The notes beneath the pieces are model-generated. The model was not told the origin of the DNA, made no database searches, and saw only the letters and a program-made list of their open reading frames with translations. Source: Trebonia sp963811335 (GTDB lineage Bacteria > Actinomycetota > Actinomycetes > Streptosporangiales > Streptosporangiaceae). From it: DNA of 64,000 bases. This document shows positions 25,654 through 34,784 of this stretch, in pieces. Where the stretch lies: positions 124,001-188,000 of the forward strand of contig CAWERB010000026.1 of NCBI GenBank assembly GCA_963811335.1, read 5' to 3'. How positions within the stretch are numbered: the stretch's first letter is position 1; each line of letters opens with the position of its first letter. Position numbers and translations under genes: made by a program.

Positions 25654-27668
25654 TCAGTCCCGCGCGGTGAGCACCAGGACGCCGCGCGGCCCGAGCACCG
25701 CGGACGGCCCGACGACGTCCGAGGTGAGCAGGTCCCGGCTCGTGCGGCCGAGGTCTAGCTCGACCGCCTGGTCCAGGTGGCTGATCACGAACAGGTAGTC
25801 GCCGCGCCTGGCCACCTCCACCCCCGGCGGAATGTCGGTCCTGAACTCGATGCCCGCCCGGCCGCAGGCCTGGGCCATCAGGTCGCGCAGGGTCGTACGG
25901 TCCGGCAGCGTGCCGAGGTAGAACGCCTCGCCGCTGCCGTAGGAATGCCTCGTCACGGCCGCCTGGCCGGCCAGGTGACCGTCCGCGTAGCGGGAGAGCG
26001 GCTCCGCGCCGCGCAGGCCGATGACGTCCTGCCACACGCGGCCTGCGCGCGGCGGCGCCGTCCGCGCCAGAGACGCCGTCGAGCCGGACCGCGGTACCAG
26101 GAGGCAGCGGCGCGAACTCCTCCACCCGCAGCCCGAGCAGCTCACGCCAGGGCGCCGGGTACCCGCCGAGCCTGATGCGCTCGCGGGTGTCCACGATGCC
26201 GGAGAAGAAACTGACGAGCACCGTGCCGCCGTCGAACGCGAACCGGCGCACGTTCTCCGCCCCCGCGTCGCTGACCAGGTAAAGCGCCGGCACGAGAACC
26301 AGCCGGTACCCGGACAGGGAACTCTCCGGATGCACGAAGTCAACGGTCACCCCGGCCTCGAACAGCGGCCGGTAGCACGCGCGGAGCAGCTCCACCAGGC
26401 GCAGCCCGCTCGGGTGCGAGTCCGCCTCGAGGGCCCACCAGCTCTCCCAGTCGAGCAGCAGGGCCGCCTCGGCGCGCACCGGGCGGCCCGGCCACCGGCG
26501 CGAGCCGGCCCAGGTCCGCGCCGAGCCCCGCGACCTCGCGCCAGGTCCGGCTGTCGGTCCCGGCGTGCGGCAGCATCCCGCTGTGGAACTTCTCCGCGCC
26601 GGCGGCGGCGGCGCGCCACTGGAACGACAGGACCGCGTCGCTGCCGCGCGCCACCGCCTGGAGGCTGAGCGCGCGGTACTGCCCGGGTGCCTTGGGGACG
26701 TTGACCGGCCGCCAGTTGACGGCGCTCGGCGCCTGCTCCATCAGCACCCACGGCCGCCCGGGCGAACCAGCCAGCCGGGCCACCGAGCGGGTCAGGTCGC
26801 AGGTCATCGCGGACAGCAGGTAGGACTCGGGATCGGCCGGATCTGGGTAACTGTCCACCGAGACGACGTCCAGGTCGGCCGCCCAGCTGAACTGGTCAAG
26901 CGGACGGAAGAAGCCCATGAAGTTCGTCGTAACGGGGGCGTGCTGCGCCTGTGCCGCGATGGCATCCCGCTCGGCGCGGTAGCAGGCGAGCAGCTCAGCG
27001 GAGCTGAACCGGGCGAAGTCGAGCTGCTGTGCCGGGTTCCCGTGGGTGGGCGCGGTGCGCGGCGGCTGCACCTGGTCCCAGCTCGTGTAGTCCTGGCTCC
27101 ACACCGCCCCGCCCCAGGCCTCGTTCAGCGCGCCGAGCTCGCCGTAGCGTGCACGGAGCCAGTCACGGAACGCCGCGGCGGACAACTCGCAGTAGCAGGC
27201 GGGCACGTGGCAGCCGTACTCGTTGCTGACGTGCCACAGCTCGACGGCCGGATGGCCGGCGTAGCGCCGCGCCATCCGGCCCGCGAGGTCCACGGCGGCG
27301 GCACGGAACGCCGGCGCGCTCGGGCAGTAGTGCTGCCGCGCGCCGGGCGCGAGCCGCTGGCCGTCGACCGTGACCGGCAGGATCTCGGGATGCGCCGCGA
27401 CCAGCCAGGGCGGCGGCGACGCGGTGCCCGTGGCCAGGTCGACACCGATCCCCGCCGCGAGCAGCAGCCCGAGTACCCGGTCCAGCCAGCCCGCGTTCAG
27501 CTCGCCCGGCGCCGGCTGCAGCCGCGACCAGGAGAAGACCCCGACGGTCACCAGGTTGACGCCCGCCTCGCCCATCAGCCGGACGTCCTGCGCCCAGGTG
27601 GACTCGGGCCACTGCTCCGGGTTGTAGTCGCCGCCGTAACGGATGCCTCGGTCCCCGGTCACTCGCAC
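25654..27668 (-). pseudogene. GH42 beta-galactosidase, two frameshifts
   Basis: Reconstructed length is about 670 residues. GGDYNPEQWPESTW near the N-terminus, ELWHVSNEYGCH (acid/base Glu) and WVLMEQAPSAVNWRP (nucleophile Glu) identify a family 42 beta-galactosidase. The reading shifts near 26485, where LLLDWESWWALEADSHPSG (trimerisation domain) continues, and again near 26065, where VWQDVIGLRGAEPLSRYADG leads to the C-terminal LVISHLDQ-like domain and the stop at 25654. GTG at 27668 is preferred because the operator at 27705-27724 overlaps upstream alternatives. It is divergent from the LacI gene. Two indels would abolish activity if real. Confidence 0.85.
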
Positions 27669-27704
27669 AGCTTGACGCTCCACGCGGCTCGTAGCGGGAT
27701 GCTG

Positions 27705-27724
27705 ATTTGGGAGCGTTCCCAAAT
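27705..27724. promoter_or_regulatory. LacI-family operator, CebR-like
   Basis: ATTTGGGAGCGTTCCCAAAT has 8-bp symmetrical arms around GCGT and closely resembles the TGGGAGCGCTCCCA box bound by CebR-type LacI regulators in Streptomyces. It sits between the divergent beta-galactosidase and LacI genes. Confidence 0.8.
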
Positions 27725-27772
27725 CGCGCTTTCTGCCACGCTAACAGCGATGACGAGGCATGACAATGATCG

Positions 27773-27790
27773 ATTTGGGAGCGGGCACAA
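27773..27790. promoter_or_regulatory. Second LacI operator, half-conserved
   Basis: ATTTGGGAGCGGGCACAA repeats the first 11 bases of the operator at 27705 with a degenerate right arm. It is 29 bp before the LacI start, a good position for weak autorepression. Confidence 0.55.
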
Positions 27791-27818
27791 CTCGGCGTCC
27801 ACCGGTTAAGATGCCCTG

Positions 27819-28841
27819 GTGGCCAGCTCCGTTCAGTCAGCGAGGCGCCCGACCATCGAGGACGTCGCGCGCCTCGCCGGCGTGTCGCGCGGTACCGTAT
27901 CCCGGGTGATCAACGGCGGGCACAGCGTACGCCCCGTCGTGCTCGGCAAGGTGCACGCCGCGATCGACGCGCTCGGCTACTCGGTCAACCAGGCGGCGCG
28001 GAACCTGGCGAGCGGGCGTACCGGCTCGGTCGCCTTCGTCATCTCCGACCGCGAGGAGAGCCTGTTCGAGGACCCGAACTTCGGGCAGTTCGCCCGGGTC
28101 TTCTCCCGCGAGCTGCGCAAGACCGGACGTCACCTGCTGATCACGACCGCGCAAGACGAGCAGGAGGAGGACTTCCTCGGCGACTACCTGACGCTCGGCC
28201 ACGTGGACGGCGCCCTGCTCGCGCTGACCCACGAGGAAGAGTCGCTGCTCGGGCGGCTGCTGCCGTACCGGCTGCCGCTTGTGGTGCTCGGCAAGCCGCT
28301 CGGCTTCGAGGACGCGTTCTCCTGGGTGGCGATCGACGACGAGAAGGCGGCCTGCACCGCGGTCAGTTACCTGGCCGGCCGGGTCGGCGGCGCCGTCGGG
28401 ACCGTGACGGGCCCGCTGCACACGAGCAGCGGGCGCGAGCGCCTCGAAGGCTTCAGGCGTGCCCTCGGCGACCGGTTCCGGCCTGAGCTGGTGGTCACCG
28501 GGGACTGGTCGCTGAGCAGCGGCCACCGGGGGACGGCACAGCTGCTCGCGCGCGAGCCCGGCCTGCGCGGGCTGTTCGTCGCCTCCGACCTGATGGCGGC
28601 GGGCGCCGTCGGCGCGCTGCACGAGGCCGGGCGGCGGGTGCCTGACGACGTGGCGGTGGTCGGGTTCGACAACTCCGCGGCGGCCACCAGGGTCACCCCG
28701 GCCCTCACCACCATGCGCAACCCGATCGAGCAGACCGCGCTCGAGGCGCTGCGGATCCTTGACGACCAGATCGCCGGACGGGCACGGCGGCCGGTCCACC
28801 TGCTGTTGAGCAGCGAGCTCGTGGAGCGCGGCTCCTGCTGA
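27819..28841 (+). CDS. LacI-family repressor of the galactoside genes
   Basis: The N-terminal HTH (TIEDVARLAGVSRGTVSRVI) with hinge helix (QAARNLASGRTG) is followed by a periplasmic-binding-protein-like ligand domain, residues 65-340 (VAFVISDREESLFEDPNFGQ, DDVAVVGFDNSAAATRVTPA). It lies between a beta-galactosidase and an alpha-galactosidase gene and is flanked by matching operators, so a galactoside or galactose-containing inducer is likely. GTG at 27819. Confidence 0.92.
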   Translation: MASSVQSARRPTIEDVARLAGVSRGTVSRVINGGHSVRPVVLGKVHAAIDALGYSVNQAARNLASGRTGSVAFVISDREESLFEDPNFGQFARVFSRELRKTGRHLLITTAQDEQEEDFLGDYLTLGHVDGALLALTHEEESLLGRLLPYRLPLVVLGKPLGFEDAFSWVAIDDEKAACTAVSYLAGRVGGAVGTVTGPLHTSSGRERLEGFRRALGDRFRPELVVTGDWSLSSGHRGTAQLLAREPGLRGLFVASDLMAAGAVGALHEAGRRVPDDVAVVGFDNSAAATRVTPALTTMRNPIEQTALEALRILDDQIAGRARRPVHLLLSSELVERGSC

Positions 28842-28933
28842 GGGTAAAGCCCGCGTCGCGAGCCGCATGACGTGGGAGAGTCACCACCGTCCGTTATGGC
28901 GACACAGGGAACCAAATCATCAGGAGGCGATCC

Positions 28934-31333
28934 GTGGCGGAGATCTGGCACGACGCGGCCGCGGGCGCGTGGCTCATCGAGATGCGCTCGACCGCTTACG
29001 CCTTCGGGCTGGCGGACGGCGGTGCGGCACTGCGCCACCTGCACTGGGGCGGCCCGCTGCCGCACGAGGCGGTGACCGGCCTGCTCGAGTCGGCCACCGG
29101 TCCTGTGCCGCGGCGCGAACAGCAGCTCAGCATGACCCCTCACGAGCGTCCTGACGAGTACGTGCCATGGGGCGGGCTGCGGTTCGACGAGCCGTCGCTC
29201 AAGGCCGAGTTCGGCGACGGCACCCGGGGCATCGAATGGCGCTTCGCCGGCCAGCGGGTCACCCGGCAGGGGCCGGTCACGACGCTGGAGGTCGACCTCG
29301 CCGACACCGGCTACCCGCTGCTCGTCACCCTCGCCTACCGCGTCTACGACGGGTTCGACGTGCTCGACCGCTGGGCCACGCTGCGGCACAGCGGCGGCGA
29401 GCACGGGGCCGGCGAGCACGGGGCCGGCGAGCAGGCGGAGCACGGGGCCGGCAAGCGGGGCCGGCGAGCACGGGGGCGGCGGCGCGCCCGTGGTGATCAG
29501 GCAGGCCCACTCGGCGAACTGGCAGTTGCCGCGACGCGGCGGCTGGCGGCTGCGCTACCTGCACGGCGGCTGGGGCGCGGAGAACCAGCTCGCCCAGACG
29601 GCGCTCACCCCGGGGAAGGTGGTGCTTGAGAGCCGCCGCGGCACCACCAGTCACCAGCTCAACCCCTGGTTCACGCTGGACCCGGACGGCACCGCCACCG
29701 AGGAGGACGGCGAGCTGTGGAGCGGCGCCCTCGCCTGGAGCGGCTCATGGAAGCTGGTGTTCGAGACCACTCCCGGAGGCCTGGTCCACGCCTGCGGCGG
29801 CGTGAATGACTTCGACTGGTCCTACCGCCTGGCGCCCGGCGACGAGCTGGTCCTGCCGCGGTTTGCCGGGCTGTACACAACGGGAGGCTTCGGCGCCGCC
29901 AGCCGTGAATGGCACGCCTGGCAGCTGGCCCACGTCCTCGGCCGCGGCGACGACCGCCCCAGCGTGACCGCACCCGGCTGGGCGCCGGCCGCGCCGACCG
30001 CGCCGGCTACTTCCGCGCCGGCCGTCGGCGCCGCGCCGGCCGCCGGCCGCGGCGAGCCGCCGCTGCGCCCCGTCCTGTACAACTCCTGGGAGGCCACCTC
30101 GTTCGACGTGAACGAGGCCGGGCAGATCCGGCTGGCCGAGCTGGCCGCGCGGCTCGGCATTGAGTGCTTCGTGATGGACGACGGCTGGTTCGGCGAGCGT
30201 CACCACGACCGGGCGGGCCTCGGCGACTGGACGGTCAACCCGCAGAAGTTCCCGCGCGGCCTCGGCCCGCTCATCGACCGGGTCAACGGCCTGGGCATGC
30301 GGTTCGGGCTGTGGGTCGAGCCGGAGATGGTGAACCCGGACAGCGACCTGTACCGGGCGCACCCGGACTGGGCGTTCCACTTTGCCGGGCGTACCCCATC
30401 GCTGCAGCGCAACCAGCTGGTGCTCAACCTGGCCAGGCCCGACGTGGCGGAGTGGATGTTCGGCACGCTCGACCGGCTCCTTTCGCAGAACCGGATCGAG
30501 TTCGTCAAGTGGGACATGAACCGGTCGTTCTCCGAGCCGGGCTGGCCTGCTTGCGCTGGCGACAACCCGGAGCGTGCCTGGACCGACTACGTGCACAACC
30601 TCTACGCGGTCTTCGACGCGCTGCGCGCCGCCCACCCGGGCGTCGAGTTCGAGTCCTGCGCCAGCGGCGGCGGCCGGGCCGACCTGGGCATCTTGCGCCG
30701 CGTCGAGCAGGTGTGGACCTCGGACAACACCGACGCGTGGGACCGGGTGAAGATCCAGGAGGGCTTCACCCAGGCGTACCCGCCGCAGGCGATGATGGCC
30801 TGGGTGACCGACAGCCCCAACTACCTGACCCGCCGGGAGCTGCCGCTGAGCTTTCGGTTCCACGTGGCGATGGCCGGCGCCCTCGGCGTCGGCGGTGACC
30901 TGCTGCGCTGGACCGGCGCGGAACTCAACGAGGCGGCGGAGCTGATCGCGTTGTACAAGGAGATCCGCCCGGTCGTGCAGCGCGGCCGGCTGTACCGGCT
31001 CGCCTCGGTCCTGCCCGGGTCATCCGGGGCGGGCGGTGTGTCAGGGGCGTTGGGTGCATCGGGGATGTCAGGGTCGCCGGGGGCGTTCGCGGCCAGCCAG
31101 TACGTCGCGGGGGACGACGTTGTGGTACTCGCCTGGTGGGGACCGCAGCCGTGCGGCGCCCGCCCGCCGCGGATCCGGCTGGCCGCCCTGGACCCCGCCG
31201 CCCGCTACCAGGAGATTATTTCCGGCCAAGAGCACTGGGGCGCGGCGCTGCTGACGCTGACGGCCTGGCGATGCCCGAGGAAACCGCAAGCACGTTCGGC
31301 AGCGCGCTTTTCCGCCTCATCCAATGCCGTTAG
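28934..31333 (+). pseudogene. GH36 alpha-galactosidase, frameshifted at a minisatellite and at the C-terminus
   Basis: GTG at 28934 follows AGGAGG. The N-terminal beta-supersandwich reads MAEIWHDAAAGAWLIEMRST through RVYDGFDVLDRWATLRHSGG. After a 15-bp repeat tract the frame changes (about 29480), and VIRQAHSANWQLPRR continues. The catalytic barrel is intact: CFVMDDGWFG, LWVEPEMVNPDS, EFVKWDMNRSF (nucleophile Asp) and WTSDNTDAWDR (acid/base Asp). A second shift near 31255 separates SGQEHWGAALL from the native tail GLAMPEETASTFGSALFRL. The enzyme removes alpha-linked galactose from oligosaccharides. Downstream of and probably controlled by the LacI regulator. Confidence 0.85.
29396..29476 (+). 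repeat. 15-bp tandem repeat tract within the alpha-galactosidase gene
   Basis: GGCGAGCACGGGGCC occurs twice in tandem at 29396-29425, then in variant copies to about 29476 (GGCGAGCAGGCGGAGCACGG, GGCAAGCGGGGCC, GGCGAGCACGGGG). It encodes GEHGA-type repeats in a surface loop, and the reading frame is lost at its end. Confidence 0.8.
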
Positions 31334-31337
31334 TTAG

Positions 31338-31954
31338 CCCTCCCAAGCGGTGACCGAGTGCCTGCAGCGTCTCGCGAGGTGACCGGCTGGAGCGGAACCT
31401 GGCCGGGCCTGCGCCGGTCAGCAACTCCCTATCGATTTCGGTCACTTCTGCGCCCGATATGTCCGATATGGGACGCGGAAACTGATAGGAAGTGGTCCCG
31501 GGGAGGCAGAAACTGATAGAAAGTCCAGGCCCCGGGAGGACGGGCTGCGCCTTCCCCGGGTCGCCGCGCCTGCCAGCCGGAGACCTCGCCTGAGTTAACG
31601 GCATTGCGCTATCACGCCATAAGGGCTTCACGACTCAAGAACCCTAAATGAAAGTCGTGCTGCCGGACCGGATGAAGCCGGTACCAGACGGCTCAACGCC
31701 CTCGCCAACCTCCACGTCCCCTCCCGGAACGCCGCCCGGCACCAACCCGCCGTAACCGGCAACCGGCCGAGCCGTCACCGGCCGCCTGCGGCCACCGGGT
31801 CCTAGAAATAGCCACATCGACGGCCGCAACCGGTCGTGGGTTAACGAAGTCTTAACTAATGGGGAGAAGCCCCAGGCCATCGGCGGAGCCGACCGGCACA
31901 TGGCCGCTTTCCCCCTAGCCACACCAGGCGAGCCCGGAACTAGGAGAGGCTGCC
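31338..31954. other. 600-bp intergenic region with direct and inverted repeats
   Basis: No gene is supported; a 35-codon Pro/Thr-rich frame from 31648 lacks a ribosome site. GCGGAAACTGATAGGAAGT (31475-31493) and GCAGAAACTGATAGAAAGT (31506-31524) are direct repeats 31 bp apart. CAATGCCGTTA at 31322-31332, at the alpha-galactosidase stop, recurs inverted as TAACGGCATTG at 31596-31606. The last 60 bp hold a likely lipoprotein promoter (GGGTTAACGAAGTCTTAACT). Confidence 0.45.
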
Positions 31955-32752
31955 ATGAAGATCCCGCGCACCACCACTACCGTATCGATCGCGGGCGCCG
32001 CCGCACTGCTGGCGGTTCTCCCCGCATGCGGCCGCACCGGCCAGCCCGGCCAGCCCCAGGCGGGATCCGAGACGTCCGCGACCACCTCCGTCACGGCGTC
32101 CGGCCAGTCACCGGCGTCCGGCCAGTCACCGGCGTCCGGGCAGTCGCCGGCGGCGAGCCAGCCGGGCTCGGTCACCGCGTCACCGGCTGCGTCGTCCCAG
32201 GTCCTGTTGTTCCGGCTCGCCTACCCATGGCACTGGCCGGACGACGTGGTCAGGCCAGGGCACGTCACTCACGCCTCGGCCGTGCCGGTGCCCGAACTCG
32301 TCCAGATCAAGGTGGGCAGCCACCCGGCCGCGCCGGGTGACCGGGCGTATAACCGGATCTCGTTTACCTTTACGAATGCCTTCCCCAGCTACCAGTTCGC
32401 GTTCGCGGGCAATCTGGTCGCTGACGGCAGCGGCAAGGTCATCCCGCTTGGCGGTATGGGCGTGCTCAAGATCGTCTTCACCGGAGCCCAGGCGCACACC
32501 GCCGACGGAACGAAGTCGTCGATCATCTCTCAGCCTTCGTCAAGCATCGGCTTCCAGCGGATGACCGACTATGCGCAGGCCGGCGATTTCGAGGGCGTGC
32601 TCAGCTACGGCGTCGGCATCAGCTGGCCGATTCCGCACTCCAACCCGCAGTTCCTGGTCCGCGCCTACGAGGAGGAGACGGTGGTCGGCGGCCAGCACCG
32701 CTACACGGTCGCGATCGACATCGACGCCAGTAACCCGTCTCACCCGTCGTAA
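31955..32752 (+). CDS. Lipoprotein with AMIN-like domain
   Basis: A lipoprotein signal with lipobox AVLPAC (Cys at residue 26) is followed by a Ser/Pro/Gln-rich linker with three GQSPAS repeats. Then comes an all-beta domain (residues about 85-265) that resembles the actinobacterial AMIN-like beta-barrel: AYNRISFTFTNAFPSYQFAF, GSGKVIPLGGMGVLKIVFTG, and QFLVRAYEEETVVGGQHRYT. Such lipoproteins are extracellular and may bind cell-wall material. The start has AGGAGAGG upstream. It lies between the galactosidases and the sugar-acid genes but is not obviously part of that pathway. Confidence 0.75.
   Translation: MKIPRTTTTVSIAGAAALLAVLPACGRTGQPGQPQAGSETSATTSVTASGQSPASGQSPASGQSPAASQPGSVTASPAASSQVLLFRLAYPWHWPDDVVRPGHVTHASAVPVPELVQIKVGSHPAAPGDRAYNRISFTFTNAFPSYQFAFAGNLVADGSGKVIPLGGMGVLKIVFTGAQAHTADGTKSSIISQPSSSIGFQRMTDYAQAGDFEGVLSYGVGISWPIPHSNPQFLVRAYEEETVVGGQHRYTVAIDIDASNPSHPS
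32096..32149 (+). repeat. Three 18-bp tandem repeats in the lipoprotein linker
   Basis: GCGTCCGGCCAGTCACCG is repeated exactly at 32096-32131 and once more with two changes to 32149. The repeats encode ASGQSP units of the cell-surface linker and could vary in number between strains. Confidence 0.8.
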
Positions 32753-32796
32753 GCGCGCACGTGGGTAGTTCTCTAGGAGGCGGCGAGAGGACTCCC

Positions 32797-33582
32797 ATGA
32801 CCGGACTGGCAACGACCGACCCCGTTCCCGCCGCTGGCCCGCGCCTCGCCGGGCGCACCGCCGTCGTCACTGGCGCCGCGGCCGGCATCGGCGCGGCCAC
32901 GGCCCGGCGGCTCGCGGCCGACGGCGCCGCGGTCGTTCTCGCGGACATCGCCGCGGCAGGCGAGGACGTCAGCGAGCTGATCAACGCGGCCGGCGGGCGC
33001 GCCGCGTTCGTCCGCGCTGACGTCGCCGACGAGCACGACTGGACCGCCGTCCGTCAGGCCGCGCACGCTTTCGGGCCCGTGCACTTGCTGGTAAGCAACG
33101 CGTTCACGCAGCACTTCGCCCCGGCTCACGAGACCTCCCGCGCCTCATGGGACCGCCAGCTCGCGGTCAACCTGACCGGCGCGTTCCTGGGATTCTGCGC
33201 GGTGCTCGGCGACCTGCGGGCGACCCGTGGCAGCGCCGTGCTTGTCTCCTCCGTGCACGCGCACGCCGGGCTGCCCGGCCATCCCGCCTACGCCGCCTCG
33301 AAGGGCGCGCTGCTCTCGCTGTGCGGGCAGCTCGCCGTCGAGTACGGGCCCGAGGTGCGGGTCAACGCCGTACTGCCGGGCCCTATCTTGACCCCCGCGT
33401 GGGACCGGGTCGGCCAGGAGGGCCGTCGGCGCAGCGCCGCGGCCACCGCGGCGCGGCGGCTCGGCCGTCCGGAGGAGGTAGCGGCGGCGATCGCCTTCCT
33501 CGGCGGCCCGGACGCCTCCTATGTGACCGGGACGAGCCTGATCGTCGACGGCGGGTGGAGCGTCGTGAAGGACTCGGCCTGA
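32797..33582 (+). CDS. SDR-family oxidoreductase, possible galactose/sugar dehydrogenase
   Basis: Classical short-chain dehydrogenase of 261 residues: cofactor loop VVTGAAAGIGAATARRL, Ser of the catalytic triad in VLVSSVHAHAGLP and Y-x3-K in YAASKGALL, ending YVTGTSLIVDGGWSVV. ADI after the second strand favours NAD. ATG at 32797 has GAGAGG upstream. The galactonate dehydratase-like gene starts 20 bp after its stop, so the likeliest role is oxidation of D-galactose (or a related sugar) to its lactone, the first step of a De Ley-Doudoroff route. That substrate is inferred from context. Confidence 0.85.
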   Translation: MTGLATTDPVPAAGPRLAGRTAVVTGAAAGIGAATARRLAADGAAVVLADIAAAGEDVSELINAAGGRAAFVRADVADEHDWTAVRQAAHAFGPVHLLVSNAFTQHFAPAHETSRASWDRQLAVNLTGAFLGFCAVLGDLRATRGSAVLVSSVHAHAGLPGHPAYAASKGALLSLCGQLAVEYGPEVRVNAVLPGPILTPAWDRVGQEGRRRSAAATAARRLGRPEEVAAAIAFLGGPDASYVTGTSLIVDGGWSVVKDSA

Positions 33583-33601
33583 CCGGGGAGGAGGAGACGT
33601 C

Positions 33602-34747
33602 ATGAAGATCGCGCGGGTTGAGACATTCCTGGTCCCGCCGCGCTGGCTGTTCTGCCGGATCGAGACCGACGACGGCATCGTCGGCTGGGGCGAACCGGTG
33701 GTTGAGGGCCGCGCCGAGGTGGTGCGCGCCGCGGTCGAGGTCTTCACCGAGTACCTCATCGGCGCGGACCCGCTGCGGATCACCGACACCTGGCTGGTGC
33801 TCAGCCGCGGCGGCTTCTACCGCGATGGCCCGGTGCTGTCCAGCGCCGTCGCCGGCATCGACCAGGCGCTGTGGGACATCGCGGGCAAGTTCTGCGGCGT
33901 CCCGGTGCACGCGCTGCTCGGCGGCGCCGTGCGCGACCGGGTACGCGTGTACGCCTGGGCCGGCGGCGACGAGCCGTCGGAACTGGCCGAGCAGATCGCG
34001 GCGCAGGTCGAGGCGGGTTTCACCGCGGTGAAGATGAACGCCTCCGGCCGGCTGTCGCCCATCGCGTCCCCCGCAGAGGTGGAGGCCGTGGTTGCGCGCG
34101 CGGCGACGGCCCGCGACGTGCTCGGCGCGGACCGGGACATGGCGATCGACTGCCACGGCCGCTTCACGCCTGCGACCGCGCGCCGGATCCTGCCCGAGCT
34201 GGCGCCGCTGCGGCCGTTGTTCGTCGAGGAGCCGGTGCTGCCGGAACACGGCCATGTTCTCCCGGCGGTCGTCGCCTCGACCTCGGTGCCGGTGGCGGCC
34301 GGCGAGCGCATCTTCAGCCGCGCGGGCTTTCTTCCGCTGCTTGCGGCGGGCGTCGCGGTCGTGCAGCCGGACCTGTCGCACGCCGGGGGGATCACCGAGG
34401 TCGTCCGGATCGCGTCGCTCGCGGACACCTTCGGCGCGCACCTCGCACCGCACTGCCCGCTCGGGCCGGTCGCGCTCGCGGCCAGCCTCCAGGTCGGCTT
34501 CGCGACTCCCAACCTGCTGATCCAGGAGCAAAGCCTCGGCATCCACTACGACAAGGACGCCGGCCTGCTGTCCTACGTGGCCGACCCGGCGCCGTTCCGC
34601 TTCACCGATGGCCACGCTCGCCTCACCCAGCAGCCGGGCCTCGGCGTGACCATCGACGAGGCGGCGGTACGCGCCGCGGACCGGGCCGGGCACCGCTGGC
34701 GCAATCCGGTGTGGCGTCATCCCGACGGCTCGTTCGCCGAATGGTGA
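33602..34747 (+). CDS. dgoD: Enolase-superfamily sugar-acid dehydratase, D-galactonate dehydratase-like
   Basis: The 381-residue protein is the length of DgoD. N-terminal capping domain: VGWGEPVVEGRAEVVRAA and GPVLSSAVAGIDQALWDIAG. Barrel ligands and catalytic residues lie in DCHGRF (metal Asp), LFVEEPVLPEH (Glu), AGERIF (Glu) and HLAPHCPLGPVA (catalytic His), followed by PNLLIQEQS. These features match the galactonate dehydratase branch, which converts D-galactonate to 2-dehydro-3-deoxygalactonate. It lies between an SDR gene and a sugar kinase gene and near two galactosidases, so the assignment fits. Related aldonate dehydratases cannot be excluded. Confidence 0.82.
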   Translation: MKIARVETFLVPPRWLFCRIETDDGIVGWGEPVVEGRAEVVRAAVEVFTEYLIGADPLRITDTWLVLSRGGFYRDGPVLSSAVAGIDQALWDIAGKFCGVPVHALLGGAVRDRVRVYAWAGGDEPSELAEQIAAQVEAGFTAVKMNASGRLSPIASPAEVEAVVARAATARDVLGADRDMAIDCHGRFTPATARRILPELAPLRPLFVEEPVLPEHGHVLPAVVASTSVPVAAGERIFSRAGFLPLLAAGVAVVQPDLSHAGGITEVVRIASLADTFGAHLAPHCPLGPVALAASLQVGFATPNLLIQEQSLGIHYDKDAGLLSYVADPAPFRFTDGHARLTQQPGLGVTIDEAAVRAADRAGHRWRNPVWRHPDGSFAEW

Positions 34748-34784
34748 CCGCCGACGGCGGCGACCTCGACACCGGGGCCAGCGC

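Noticed and set aside
31648..31755. Pro/Thr-rich 35-codon frame in the 31.3-31.9 kb spacer
   Set aside because: No ribosome site and no conserved motif; considered noncoding.
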